NCBI GenBank assembly: GCA_000403215.2
Contig: KE159546.1
Location: forward strand, 1 to 34,073
DNA from: Lachnospiraceae bacterium A4
GTDB lineage: Bacteria > Bacillota > Clostridia > Lachnospirales > Lachnospiraceae
Length of the DNA stretch: 34,073 nt
Direction: 5' to 3'
In this document: positions 7,285 through 15,274 of the stretch, piece by piece
Layout of the letters: each line of letters starts with the position of its first letter
How positions within the stretch are numbered: the stretch's first letter is position 1
Program-made: the position numbers and the translations under genes
Notes under the pieces: generated by a model
The model's input: the letters and a program-made list of their open reading frames with translations, nothing else
Database searches by the model: none
What the model was told of the DNA's origin: nothing

Positions 7285-8319
7285 ATGTTTTATACAATTG
7301 AATTGTTTGCTGGTGCTGGTGGACTTGCGTTAGGAATTGAGAAAGCAGGATTTGAAACGCTTGGACTAATTGAATTTGATAAAGATGCGTCAGATACATT
7401 GAGAAGAAACAGACCTAATTGGAATGTCATTCATGATGATATTGCAAATATTTCTTGTTTGGATTTGGAAAAATATTTTCATATACAGAAAGGAGAACTG
7501 GATTTACTTTCTGGAGGGGCACCTTGTCAGGCGTTTTCATATGCAGGGAAAAGGTTGGGATTGGAAGATGCCAGAGGGACGCTTTTTTACCATTATGCGT
7601 TATTTTTACAGAAGTTGCAGCCGAAGATGTTTCTGTTTGAAAATGTTAGAGGATTGCTTACACATAATCACGGAAATACATATAAGACGATGTTAAGTAT
7701 TTTTGCAAAGGCAGGATATACAATTGATAAAAAAGTATTGAATGCGTGGGATTACGGAGTCCCTCAAAAGAGAGAGCGTTTGATTACAGTCGGAATAAGA
7801 AATGATTTAGTAGACAAAACAGAATATGTATTCCCCAAACCTCATGACTACAAACCTGTATTGAAAGATGTTTTGTTAGATTGTCCAGATAGTCCATATA
7901 TTCCATATGGAGAAAAAAAGAAAAAGATATTTGAAATGGTTCCGGCAGGTGGATACTGGCGAGACATTGATCCAAATGTGGCAAAAGAGTATATGAAAAG
8001 CTGTTGGGAAATGGAGGGCGGACGTACCGGAATATTACGGAGAATGAGTTTAGATGAGCCGTCATTAACTGTATTAACATCGCCGTCTCAAAAGCAGACG
8101 GAGCGTTGCCACCCATTGGAGGCAAGACCTTTTACGATAAGGGAAAATGCAAGGTGTCAGACTTTTCCAGATGAATGGGAATTTTGTGGAAATGTTTCAT
8201 CTCAGTATAAACAGGTGGGAAACGCAGTGCCAGTTAATTTGGCATGGGATATTGCAACAGAAATACATCGTTCACTTGAGATATTGGCAAAAAAAGAGAA
8301 AATCAGGGAGGCAATGTAA
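7285..8319 (+). CDS. DNA (cytosine-5) methyltransferase
   Basis: The 344-residue enzyme transfers methyl groups from SAM to cytosine C5. Visible motifs are I FAGAGG (residues 8-13), IV GGAPCQAFS (catalytic Cys at about 81), VI ENVRG (about 119), VIII QKRERL (about 160) and X GNAVPVNLA near the C-terminus. It precedes an Eco47II-family endonuclease with a 5-bp gap, so the two form one type II system. If the endonuclease assignment is right, the target would be GGNCC. The target recognition region lies at about residues 180-290. Size is normal and no motif is missing. Confidence 0.95.
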   Translation: MFYTIELFAGAGGLALGIEKAGFETLGLIEFDKDASDTLRRNRPNWNVIHDDIANISCLDLEKYFHIQKGELDLLSGGAPCQAFSYAGKRLGLEDARGTLFYHYALFLQKLQPKMFLFENVRGLLTHNHGNTYKTMLSIFAKAGYTIDKKVLNAWDYGVPQKRERLITVGIRNDLVDKTEYVFPKPHDYKPVLKDVLLDCPDSPYIPYGEKKKKIFEMVPAGGYWRDIDPNVAKEYMKSCWEMEGGRTGILRRMSLDEPSLTVLTSPSQKQTERCHPLEARPFTIRENARCQTFPDEWEFCGNVSSQYKQVGNAVPVNLAWDIATEIHRSLEILAKKEKIREAM

Positions 8320-8324
8320 TCGTA

Positions 8325-9224
8325 ATGAGTTGGTCGTTGGATTTTATATCGGAAGAAAATTTTATTAAGCATGTAGGAGCAACGATAGAAAAGTATGGTG
8401 AGAAACTTGAATCCTATGACGTGAAGCGTTTTAACAAAAATATCATTGACCCTATCAAACTGATTTTCGATAAAACGGTATATCAGACTTCGTGGGAAGA
8501 AATGGTAGGTAATGAAATATTTCGTCAGCGTGACAAGTCAAATAATAATGACATAGGTTACTTTCATCAAAGGATATTTCAGTATATAGATAAATGCAGA
8601 GTGCCGGAGAATGGGAAAGAAGGTGGCTGGGATGTAATTTATCAAAACGAGGACGGAATCGTGTTGCCGGATGGAGATGTGGTTCATACAGTATATGTTG
8701 AAATGAAAAATAAGCATAATACAATGAATTCAGCTTCGGCAGGTAAAACATATATTAAGATGCAAAATCAGTTATTAAGTGATGACGATTGCGCTTGTTT
8801 TTTGGTAGAAGCAATTGCCCAGAAGTCACAAAATATAAAGTGGGAAACTACGGTAGACGGAAAGCGTGTTTCCCATAAAAGAATAAGACGAGTAAGTTTG
8901 GATCAGTTTTATGCAATTACAACTGGGGAAGATAATGCTTTTTATAATATGTGTATGGTTCTTCCAAATGTAATTGAAAAGGTGGTAAAGCAGGATGGAA
9001 CGGTTCAAATTCCGCATGATACTGTTTTGCAGGAATTGAAAAATATTGCGGATATGTCAGGTAGAGAGACAGAAGATATGGCAATGGCTATTGCTGTATA
9101 TATGTTAGGGTTTAATTCTTATTTGGGGTTTTCGAGTTTGGTAGGAAATGATAAGAACAGGACTGCGAATGAGAATTATTTGAAACGGATTTATGCCTAT
9201 GCGAAAGGTCTAAGTGAAAAATGA
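8325..9224 (+). CDS. Eco47II-family type II restriction endonuclease
   Basis: The 299-residue protein resembles the Eco47II family (RE_Eco47II), whose type member cuts GGNCC. Residues D103 (GWDVIY), E126 and K128 (VYVEMKNKHN) fit a PD-(D/E)xK catalytic site. Also visible is NEIFRQRDKSNNNDIGYFHQ at about residues 63-82. It starts 5 bp after the methylase stop and is probably co-transcribed with it. Specificity is inferred from family resemblance only. Confidence 0.85.
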   Translation: MSWSLDFISEENFIKHVGATIEKYGEKLESYDVKRFNKNIIDPIKLIFDKTVYQTSWEEMVGNEIFRQRDKSNNNDIGYFHQRIFQYIDKCRVPENGKEGGWDVIYQNEDGIVLPDGDVVHTVYVEMKNKHNTMNSASAGKTYIKMQNQLLSDDDCACFLVEAIAQKSQNIKWETTVDGKRVSHKRIRRVSLDQFYAITTGEDNAFYNMCMVLPNVIEKVVKQDGTVQIPHDTVLQELKNIADMSGRETEDMAMAIAVYMLGFNSYLGFSSLVGNDKNRTANENYLKRIYAYAKGLSEK

Positions 9225-9283
9225 GTTGATTAATAGCTAACATATGTACTGTGATAAAGTTCATATATAAAGGAGATAAGACA

Positions 9284-11860
9284 TTGTTTGAACATGGAAT
9301 GGACATTATTCGGGCAGATTTTCACTTGCACACGAATCAGGATAAAGAATTCAAATACGATGGAGCAGATTATGTGAATGATTATGTTAACGAATTAATT
9401 AAGCATGAAATTCGTGTGGGCGTTATTACAAATCATAATAAATTTGATCTGGAGGAATATAAAGCATTGAAGAAAGCAGCAAAAAGGAAAGATATTTTTT
9501 TGCTGCCGGGAGTAGAGTTGTCAATTAAACAAGGGGCAAATGCGGTACATTCTCTTATAGTGTTTAATCCAGACGAATGGCTCAAAAATAGTGAAAATCA
9601 CATATCTAAAATTATTGATGCTTTTTTCTTGGGAATAAGTAATGCTGAAAATGAGAATACAAGTACAAATGAGGATTTATTAACATGTATTCAAAAACTA
9701 AATTCTATGGCAAAAGACTATTTCATTATCTTTGCACATGTTGAACAAAAAAGTGGATTTTTAAAAGAATGTAAAGGTGGATTGATTGAATCATTAGCGC
9801 AAAAGAAAGAATTCAGGGAAAGGGTTATTGGTTTTCAAAAAGTAAGAACGAGAGATTTGCAAAAAAATGCAAAAGATTGGATGGGATATGAGGTTGCAAA
9901 TGTAGAGGGGTCTGATCCGAAAACTATAGAAGAAATAGGAAAAGGCACACAACGAACTTATATAAAAATAGGGGAATATTCTTTCAATTCAATCAAATAT
10001 GCATTGAAAGATTTTAGAAACCGCATTTTTACAGAGCAAGGAATAATAAGTCATGGATACATTAATAGCATGAAATGTCTAGGTGGAAAATTAGATGGAC
10101 AAGAATTTTTTCCCTCGGTTGCGTTAAACACATTTATTGGAATTAGAGGTAGTGGAAAATCTTCTGTTTTAGAAGTAATGAGATATGCATTGGATTTGGA
10201 ACCAGCAACAGATACTGAGTATAAAAATTCACTTGTTAAATCGGTACTAGGGTCGGGCGGACAGGTTTTATTATCTGTTGTTGATAGACATGGAAAACAA
10301 TATCAAATAAAAAGAATACTTAATGAGGCAGTATCTATTGTAGATGAGAACAACATGACGTTACCCATAGGAGTAGGTGCTATACTAAATAATCCATTAT
10401 ATTTTGGGCAAAAAGATTTGGCTTTGACACGTGCCGGTTATGAATTGGAACTGCTTAATAGGCTTGTGGGGAAAGAAGTAAGTGATTTTTCAGAAAATTT
10501 AACTATAATAACTAATGAATTGAGCGAAAATATAAAAAAGTTGTTATCTGTTTCAAGTATTCCGGAACGGATAGCGGAAATAACGGATAAGAATGCTGAG
10601 ATAGAACACAAGTTAAAGATTTATAAGGAGAAGGGAATTGATTCTAAACTAAAAAAACAAACATCATGCAATGATGATTTGGTCAAGATAGATACAATAT
10701 ATCAAAAAACCAAAAATATAATAGAGTCTTTAGAGAATGCGTATAGTGATGGAGATGTCCAAGGCATTTCTTTAAGTGATTACCAATCGGAATTTAATCA
10801 AGATATTTTTCAAGAAGCAAAGATACTAACGGATAAATCTATTGAATTTTTGGGAAGCTTGAAAGATTTGGTGAAGCAATTAATTGCAAATTTAGGCGCT
10901 CTTAATGAGGTTAAGCAAAGGTTGCTTGATAGAATAGAGTCACTTAAAGAAGAATTTGCCCAAATTAAACGTGAAATTAATGATGACACGATAGATTTGG
11001 ACAGCTTTGTATCATATCAGAAAATGTATACATCAAATGAACGTGAAATAGAATCACTTAAGGAGGTTCTCAAAGATAAGGCTAAAATAGAAGCTAAAGT
11101 GAAAAAATTGATTGATAGTCGTAATGAAATGTTAAATAAATCATATCAATCATATGCAGCAGAGATAAGACATATTAATGAAAGTCAAAGCGAATTAAAC
11201 ATTATTATAGAATTTAAAGGGAACAAAGACATTTTTAGAAATGATTTACAAAAAGCATTTAAAGGTACGGGAATATCAGAAATTAAATACAAAGAAATAT
11301 CAGAACAGTTTTCAGACTTTGTTTCAATATTAGAAGATTATTTTTTGGGAGGTGGGAAGAAAATAAAAGGAATGTTGACTGATAATGTATGGGGCAAGGT
11401 TTCCGATAAGATAGAACATAATTTCGCAGAGTATGTAAAACTATTTTGTCCCGATTCAATTAAAATTTCATATCATGGTAAGTTATTGAGTAGACACTCC
11501 ATTGGTCAAAGGGCTTCGGCATTAATATTATTTATTTTGACGCAACAAGATAGTGACGTTATTATAATTGACCAGCCAGAAGATGATTTAGACAATCAAG
11601 TGATTTATAAAGAATTAATACAAACAATTAAACAAAAAAAGGCAGATATGCAATTTATTTTTGCGACACATAATGCTAATATTCCTGTGCTGGGGGATGC
11701 TGAAAAAATTATTACAACTATTTACGATGGTGATACAGGAAAAATCGAAATGAATCAGGGAACGATAGATTCTTCTAGTAGTCATAAAGCAATAGTAGAT
11801 ATTATGGAAGGCGGAGAAGAAGCATTTAATCGTCGAAATGAAATTTATACATCATGGTAA
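9284..11860 (+). CDS. PHP-domain and SMC-like ATPase fusion (TrlF-like)
   Basis: The 858-residue protein starts with a PHP phosphoesterase-like domain (ADFHLHTN at about residues 11-18, then VITNHNKFD and LLPGVELS with metal-ligand His and Glu). An ABC/SMC-type ATPase follows: Walker A GIRGSGKSS at about 286, a long coiled coil at about 410-700, a signature-like segment RHSIGQRASALIL, Walker B VIIIDQPEDDLDN and the FATHNANI His switch. It resembles proteins annotated as TrlF-family. I chose TTG 9284 because AAGGAG lies 8 bp upstream; GTG 9251 has no such site. Placement behind the restriction system suggests an added anti-phage nuclease. The substrate is unknown. Confidence 0.78.
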   Translation: MFEHGMDIIRADFHLHTNQDKEFKYDGADYVNDYVNELIKHEIRVGVITNHNKFDLEEYKALKKAAKRKDIFLLPGVELSIKQGANAVHSLIVFNPDEWLKNSENHISKIIDAFFLGISNAENENTSTNEDLLTCIQKLNSMAKDYFIIFAHVEQKSGFLKECKGGLIESLAQKKEFRERVIGFQKVRTRDLQKNAKDWMGYEVANVEGSDPKTIEEIGKGTQRTYIKIGEYSFNSIKYALKDFRNRIFTEQGIISHGYINSMKCLGGKLDGQEFFPSVALNTFIGIRGSGKSSVLEVMRYALDLEPATDTEYKNSLVKSVLGSGGQVLLSVVDRHGKQYQIKRILNEAVSIVDENNMTLPIGVGAILNNPLYFGQKDLALTRAGYELELLNRLVGKEVSDFSENLTIITNELSENIKKLLSVSSIPERIAEITDKNAEIEHKLKIYKEKGIDSKLKKQTSCNDDLVKIDTIYQKTKNIIESLENAYSDGDVQGISLSDYQSEFNQDIFQEAKILTDKSIEFLGSLKDLVKQLIANLGALNEVKQRLLDRIESLKEEFAQIKREINDDTIDLDSFVSYQKMYTSNEREIESLKEVLKDKAKIEAKVKKLIDSRNEMLNKSYQSYAAEIRHINESQSELNIIIEFKGNKDIFRNDLQKAFKGTGISEIKYKEISEQFSDFVSILEDYFLGGGKKIKGMLTDNVWGKVSDKIEHNFAEYVKLFCPDSIKISYHGKLLSRHSIGQRASALILFILTQQDSDVIIIDQPEDDLDNQVIYKELIQTIKQKKADMQFIFATHNANIPVLGDAEKIITTIYDGDTGKIEMNQGTIDSSSSHKAIVDIMEGGEEAFNRRNEIYTSW

Positions 11861-12014
11861 TTTGAGGTGCGATTGAAAATGTTGCTATGGTGGCGTGGTT
11901 CTATTTTGGTTCTAAAAAATTTGAAAACCTCAAATAGTATGGCTAAAATAGGAAAATATAAACACAAAATCCAATAAAATATATGAAAAAACATTGTAAT
12001 TATGTTCCCTACGA
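11861..12014. other. Right end of element A with arm repeats 11895-11916
   Basis: There is no gene. Two GGTTCTA words at 11897 and 11908 are 11 bp apart, matching the left-end repeats of A at 321-342. The last one begins 107 bp before the att core. This matches the right end of B, where the corresponding distance is 108 bp. The A/T-rich sequence between the repeats and the core is unlike that of B. Confidence 0.65.
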
Positions 12015-12070
12015 ACCGTGAGGGTGGTAGAACGGTTGGTTCTGGTCGTGTGGCTACGATTATTGAGTAA
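12015..12070 (+). pseudogene. 3' end of tuf, copy 2, with att core 12015-12030 (A/B boundary)
   Basis: Codons from 12017 to the TAA at 12068-12070 give the same EF-Tu tail, REGGRTVGSGRVATIIE. The sequence differs synonymously from copy 1 at four codons and from copy 3 at more. The preceding DNA is the right end of A, so no tuf body is present. It is the left end of element B. Confidence 0.88.
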
Positions 12071-12092
12071 TTGGTAAAAAGCTAGATTTTAT

Positions 12093-12124
12093 GGGGCTTT
12101 CCGAGAAATCGGGAAGCCCTTTTT
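12093..12124 (+). terminator. Rho-independent terminator after tuf copy 2
   Basis: A GGGCTTTCCGA / TCGGGAAGCCC stem with a GAAA-type loop is followed by five T. It is nearly the same as the terminator at 261-292 and unlike that after tuf copy 3. Confidence 0.87.
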
Positions 12125-12154
12125 AAAATTTTGCAGTAGTGAAAATGTGTAAAG

Positions 12155-12176
12155 CGGTGCCAAAACGGTGCCGAAA
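12155..12176. promoter_or_regulatory. Candidate integrase arm-binding repeats, left end of B
   Basis: cggtgccaaaa and cggtgccgaaa lie in direct tandem with 11-bp spacing. The first GGTGCC begins 141 bp from the core start, exactly as the GGTTCTA repeat does in A. A matching pair is at 21935-21956. Confidence 0.65.
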
Positions 12177-12339
12177 ATATATAAATTGTAAAATTATATT
12201 TTATGGGTTATGATAATTCCTCTTTATCGTATAAATACTTATATTTTCCCCTGTTAAAATAAAAAATACAACATATATGATGATAAAGCTAGTTAAACTA
12301 TAAAAATAACAAATTGATACGAAAAAGCAATAATAACTA

Positions 12340-12368
12340 TTGACAAAAACTGGGAAAAATTATATGAT
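12340..12368 (+). promoter_or_regulatory. Promoter of the B left cargo ATPase
   Basis: A consensus TTGACA at 12340-12345, a 17-bp spacer and TATGAT at 12363-12368 precede a GGAAGGAG site and ATG 12392. This looks like a strong constitutive promoter. Roughly 160 bp before it (12177-12339) are AT-rich with no gene seen. Confidence 0.8.
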
Positions 12369-12391
12369 AAGACAAGGAAGGAGAAATTAGC

Positions 12392-13678
12392 ATGAATAAC
12401 GTTGCATTGAAATCTTTATCAGTAGAAAACTTTGCATCTTTTGCAGATAGAGTTACTTTTACAACAGAGGTAGACAGTAGTAAAAAGGAATATTTAGAAA
12501 ATACTTTTGAAAGAGGAGATTCAAGATTTAATAAAGTGTCCTTCCTTTATGGAGCAAATGGTTCGGGAAAAACTTTTTTCTGTAAAATTATTAGAGAGAT
12601 ACAGCGTTTATTGAATTTCTCTCCTTTAATTGCAATGAATGATACTCAGATACTTTCTTTGCCACAATTCAAGGGGTTTAATGTTCCGATTAATGCATTT
12701 GCATTTGACACCGAGTATCAGGAAAAGCCAACTAAATTTGAGATAGAAATTGTGGTAGAGGAAGTTACATATCATTATGATTTTTCGATTCTGAATAAAA
12801 AGATACAATCAGAGTGTTTGACTAAAAGATATCGGAGAACAGAAAAACTTATCGAAAGAGTTTCTCCAGCTTTTAAAGATATTATGTTACGTTCTGATTT
12901 GAGAGATTTTGAAAATACGAAGCAAGTAGTAAAAGAAGAGGCACTTTGTTTACCTGTGGCAGCACTATTAAATAATTCGCTGGCATCTAAAATTGTTTCG
13001 GCAATAAAAGAGATTCAGGTTGTTAGTATGACAGCAGCTAGATTAAATCCAACTAAATCAAAAGCATCTTTTTCAGATGAGCGTTTAGGGAAGTATATCA
13101 ACATACTTAAAAAGGCAGATCCTACCATTCGGGATATACGGGTATCATTTGAGGAAGAGGAGATTGCCAGACAGAGGATTGAGGATGATGATTTTGAGAA
13201 TAGGGAAATAATAGCAACGAAAACGAGGGTTGGTGTAGATACAAAACATGCAGTTTTTGAAAATGGAAAAGAAACAAGTAGTACACCAATTACGTTTTTT
13301 GCCGATGAATCACTGGGAACAGTAAAATTGTTTACAGCATTACCATATCTTTATAATATCTTAGAATCAGGAGGAGTCTTGGTTATTGATGAATTGGAGA
13401 ATGGTTTGCATCTTTCTTTAGCAAAAGAAATTATTGGTCTTTTTACTAATGAGGAAAGCAATCCGAACAATGCACAACTTATTTGTACATCTCATCAGCC
13501 GCTATTATTAGATGGAACATATCGACGAGATCAGGTTTGGATTGCTTGTAAAGATTTTTGTGGGAAGAGTATATTACATAGAATGAATGAAATTAGGTCG
13601 TCTCGTGCAAAAATAAATTTGGCAAATAAAATTATTGAAGGTGCATTTGGATGTAATCCAGAAAGATTTTTTGATTAA
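12392..13678 (+). CDS. AAA ATPase of the OLD/RloA-like group (left-slot cargo of B)
   Basis: The 428-residue ABC-type ATPase has N-terminal LSVENFASFADRVTF, Walker A GANGSGKTF at residues 54-62, Walker B VLVIDELENGLH at about 330 and a His-switch CTSHQPLLLD. This resembles AAA_15/AAA_21 ATPases in defence loci such as AbiL or RloA. No RloB-type partner is next to it. Instead a zinc-ribbon peptide and a DUF2188 protein follow in the same direction after 230 bp. Whether they act together is unknown. It has its own strong promoter. Confidence 0.7.
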   Translation: MNNVALKSLSVENFASFADRVTFTTEVDSSKKEYLENTFERGDSRFNKVSFLYGANGSGKTFFCKIIREIQRLLNFSPLIAMNDTQILSLPQFKGFNVPINAFAFDTEYQEKPTKFEIEIVVEEVTYHYDFSILNKKIQSECLTKRYRRTEKLIERVSPAFKDIMLRSDLRDFENTKQVVKEEALCLPVAALLNNSLASKIVSAIKEIQVVSMTAARLNPTKSKASFSDERLGKYINILKKADPTIRDIRVSFEEEEIARQRIEDDDFENREIIATKTRVGVDTKHAVFENGKETSSTPITFFADESLGTVKLFTALPYLYNILESGGVLVIDELENGLHLSLAKEIIGLFTNEESNPNNAQLICTSHQPLLLDGTYRRDQVWIACKDFCGKSILHRMNEIRSSRAKINLANKIIEGAFGCNPERFFD

Positions 13679-13704
13679 AATTACACATGTAGAAGGAAGA
13701 GAAA

Positions 13705-13728
13705 AACACCGAGATGTGTCTCGGTGTT
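13705..13728 (+). terminator. Hairpin after the B ATPase gene
   Basis: A perfect 10-bp stem (aacaccgaga / tctcggtgtt) with a 4-nt loop lies 26 bp after the ATPase stop codon. No clear T-run follows, so termination would be weak. A second dyad (cgac...gtcg around gaagcttc) follows at about 13737-13758. The rest of 13729-13908 shows no gene that I can support. Confidence 0.45.
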
Positions 13729-13908
13729 CTGCTGGACGACAGAAGCTTCAGCCGTCGATATAATAAATTAACCGTTTATAGTGTATCACGCTTTTTTGCT
13801 GATTGCAATAAGAAATCTGTGTCTAGAAAGGTGAAAAAAGGCAGACTATTTCTGAAGATGTGATGAATATAGATGTAACTGTAAATTTGAATGAAAAGGA
13901 GATTCACT

Positions 13909-14016
13909 ATGAAAATAAAGTATACATATTATCGATGTAAATGTGGAAGGAAGCTTATTCCAGTAACAAATCCTTCTAAATGTCCATATTGTGGACGTAT
14001 AACGCGTTTGAAATGA
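13909..14016 (+). CDS. 35-residue zinc-ribbon peptide
   Basis: This very small gene encodes a CxC...CPYC zinc ribbon (YRCKCGRKL and SKCPYCGRI), giving four cysteines in two knuckles. ATG 13909 follows AAAAGGAG at a good distance, supporting real translation. Its stop overlaps the ribosome site of the next gene (GAGGTGG), indicating translational coupling. Such ribbons bind nucleic acid or partner proteins. Its role here is unknown. Confidence 0.65.
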   Translation: MKIKYTYYRCKCGRKLIPVTNPSKCPYCGRITRLK

Positions 14017-14030
14017 GGTGGCATAAATAT

Positions 14031-14255
14031 ATGGGAAAGAATCAACATGTAACACCGCATCCGGATGGTGGGTGGCAAGTGAAAGGCGAAGGGAATGTGA
14101 GAGCAACAGTTCGCACCAGTACACAAAAAGAAGCAATTGATATTGCTCGTAATATTTCGAGTAATCAAGGGTCTGAATTGGTTATACACAGACCCAATGG
14201 TCAAATTAGAGATAAGGATTCACATGGACGGGATCCTTTTCCGCCAAGAGGTTAG
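14031..14255 (+). CDS. DUF2188-domain protein
   Basis: The 74-residue protein (HVTPHPDGGWQVKGEGN..., TQKEAIDIARNI, HRPNGQIRDKDSHGRDP) matches the DUF2188 pattern of a beta-hairpin, helix and HRPdGrI-type tail. ATG 14031 follows GAGGTGG, which overlaps the end of the zinc-ribbon gene. It is followed by a strong terminator. The family is widespread in bacteria without a settled function. A link to the upstream ATPase is only contextual. Confidence 0.75.
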   Translation: MGKNQHVTPHPDGGWQVKGEGNVRATVRTSTQKEAIDIARNISSNQGSELVIHRPNGQIRDKDSHGRDPFPPRG

Positions 14256-14281
14256 CTATAACTTGAATAATACACAAAAAT

Positions 14282-14319
14282 GGTTCTGAGACTTTGAGGA
14301 AGTCTTAGAACCGTTTTTT
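14282..14319 (+). terminator. Strong terminator closing the B left cargo
   Basis: A 13-bp stem (ggttctgagactt / aagtcttagaacc, one G-U pair) with a 5-nt loop is followed by six T. It lies between two converging genes and may act from both sides. Confidence 0.88.
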
Positions 14320-14333
14320 AATTACAAATGGGA

Positions 14334-14816
14334 TTACCAACCTTTTATTTGCTTTATCTGTTCTGCCCGTTCTTGGTCTTTGTGATACTGTAATTTGAAT
14401 TGTATTGTTTCTACCACTTCTTTTCTTGCTTCGTCATCTAGCTGATAAAATAAAGTCAACAGATTATCCACATCGGGCATACTGTTTTTCCCAAACAGAT
14501 ACATAAGCGGATATAGGGAATTTTTCAGATATACCTTTACCCGGTTTCCGTCAAGAGCGCCATTCAGTCCATCGGGGAGCGTGGGATATATTTCTTCTTC
14601 GGTAATAGCGCCGGAGAACGGACTGGCGGCGCAAATCTCATTCACATTAATTTCTAATTCGTTTGCCAACCGCAAGGCAAAGTCAAATCGGATATTGGAA
14701 TCCTTTTGAATAATGGAATACAGTGTTGTAGCACTAATTCCAGTAGCCTTTGCAATCTGACGGACATTTGTGTTCTTACTGTCAAGTATTTCTTTCAGTT
14801 TCTTTCCATCGCCCAT
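14334..14816 (-). CDS. XRE-family repressor of element B
   Basis: The 160-residue protein has an N-terminal helix-turn-helix (NVRQIAKATGISATTLYSII, about residues 16-35) and a helical C-terminal half. It is divergent from the xis-int operon. Two perfect TACGAAATTCGTA palindromes in the intergenic region flank the operon promoter and are its probable operators. It is not obviously homologous to A's repressor outside the HTH. Confidence 0.85.
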   Translation of the reverse strand: MGDGKKLKEILDSKNTNVRQIAKATGISATTLYSIIQKDSNIRFDFALRLANELEINVNEICAASPFSGAITEEEIYPTLPDGLNGALDGNRVKVYLKNSLYPLMYLFGKNSMPDVDNLLTLFYQLDDEARKEVVETIQFKLQYHKDQERAEQIKQIKGW

Positions 14817-14924
14817 AGTGACCTCCTATTTTCATATGTTGAATAATTACGAAAAGCATAAATCCTATTTATCATCATACCACATATACGAAAAACATTA
14901 AAGAGAAAAATAAAAAAATGCAAA

Positions 14925-15003
14925 TACGAAATTCGTAAAAATATTTTTACGAAGTGTTGACATTATTTGGATAAGGTGCTAATATGAATATACGAAATTC
15001 GTA
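14925..15003 (+). promoter_or_regulatory. Promoter and twin operators of the B xis-int operon
   Basis: The 13-bp palindrome TACGAAATTCGTA occurs at 14925-14937 and 14991-15003. Between them lie TTGACA (14957-14962), a 17-bp spacer and TAATAT (14980-14985). An additional half-like TACGAA occurs at 14948 and others near 14848 and 14887. The second palindrome covers the predicted transcription start, so binding there should block transcription. The repressor encoded at 14334-14816 is the obvious candidate. Confidence 0.78.
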
Positions 15004-15061
15004 CAACGACGAAATACAAATAGTGTAACGAATTTCTAAAAGGGGAAAGGAGGACAAACGT

Positions 15062-15256
15062 GTGGCAAACTACCGTTATATGTTGAGTGCGGAAGATATA
15101 GCCAAAGAGTTAAATTGTTCAAAATCTCATGCCTACAAGATTGTAAAAGAACTGAACAAGGAACTTGCAGGACAGGGGTATATTACAATGGCAGGACGTA
15201 TTCCGAGGGCGTTTTGGGCAAAGAAAATGTACGGTTATGAGTTATCAATAAGCTAA
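15062..15256 (+). CDS. Excisionase-like HTH protein of element B
   Basis: The 64-residue helix-turn-helix protein (AEDIAKELNCSKSHAYKIVK) is the counterpart of 2002-2196 in A. Both end in a conserved RIPRAFW or KVPRAFW, KK-YGYE tail. The start is GTG 15062 with AAAGGAGG upstream. It lies 18 bp before the integrase gene and would act with it in excision. Confidence 0.75.
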   Translation: MANYRYMLSAEDIAKELNCSKSHAYKIVKELNKELAGQGYITMAGRIPRAFWAKKMYGYELSIS

Positions 15257-15274
15257 GGAAAGGAGCGTGGCGGT

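Larger units (their letters stand above)
183..12014 (+). mobile_element. Element A: integrative mobilizable element in the 3' end of tuf
   Basis: It is bounded by identical 16-bp cores at 183-198 and 12015-12030, giving about 11.8 kb. Backbone in order: XRE repressor (minus strand), excisionase, tyrosine integrase, RepA-like ATPase, candidate oriV, oriT, MobV relaxase and two small accessory genes. Left cargo is a DUF6602 nuclease-like gene. Right cargo is a C-like regulator, C5 methylase, Eco47II-family endonuclease and PHP/SMC-like ATPase. There is no type IV secretion module, so transfer would need a helper conjugative element. The crossover point inside the core is not known. Confidence 0.82.

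Noticed and set aside
11875-11895. A fifth copy of the palindrome at the right end of A
   Set aside because: Only the half-word atgttgct matches. The other half is absent, so similarity is at chance level.
13846-14204. Minus-strand frames opposite the zinc-ribbon and DUF2188 genes
   Set aside because: The plus-strand genes have good ribosome sites, recognisable families and coupling. The antisense products look like random His/Ser/Leu-rich translation.
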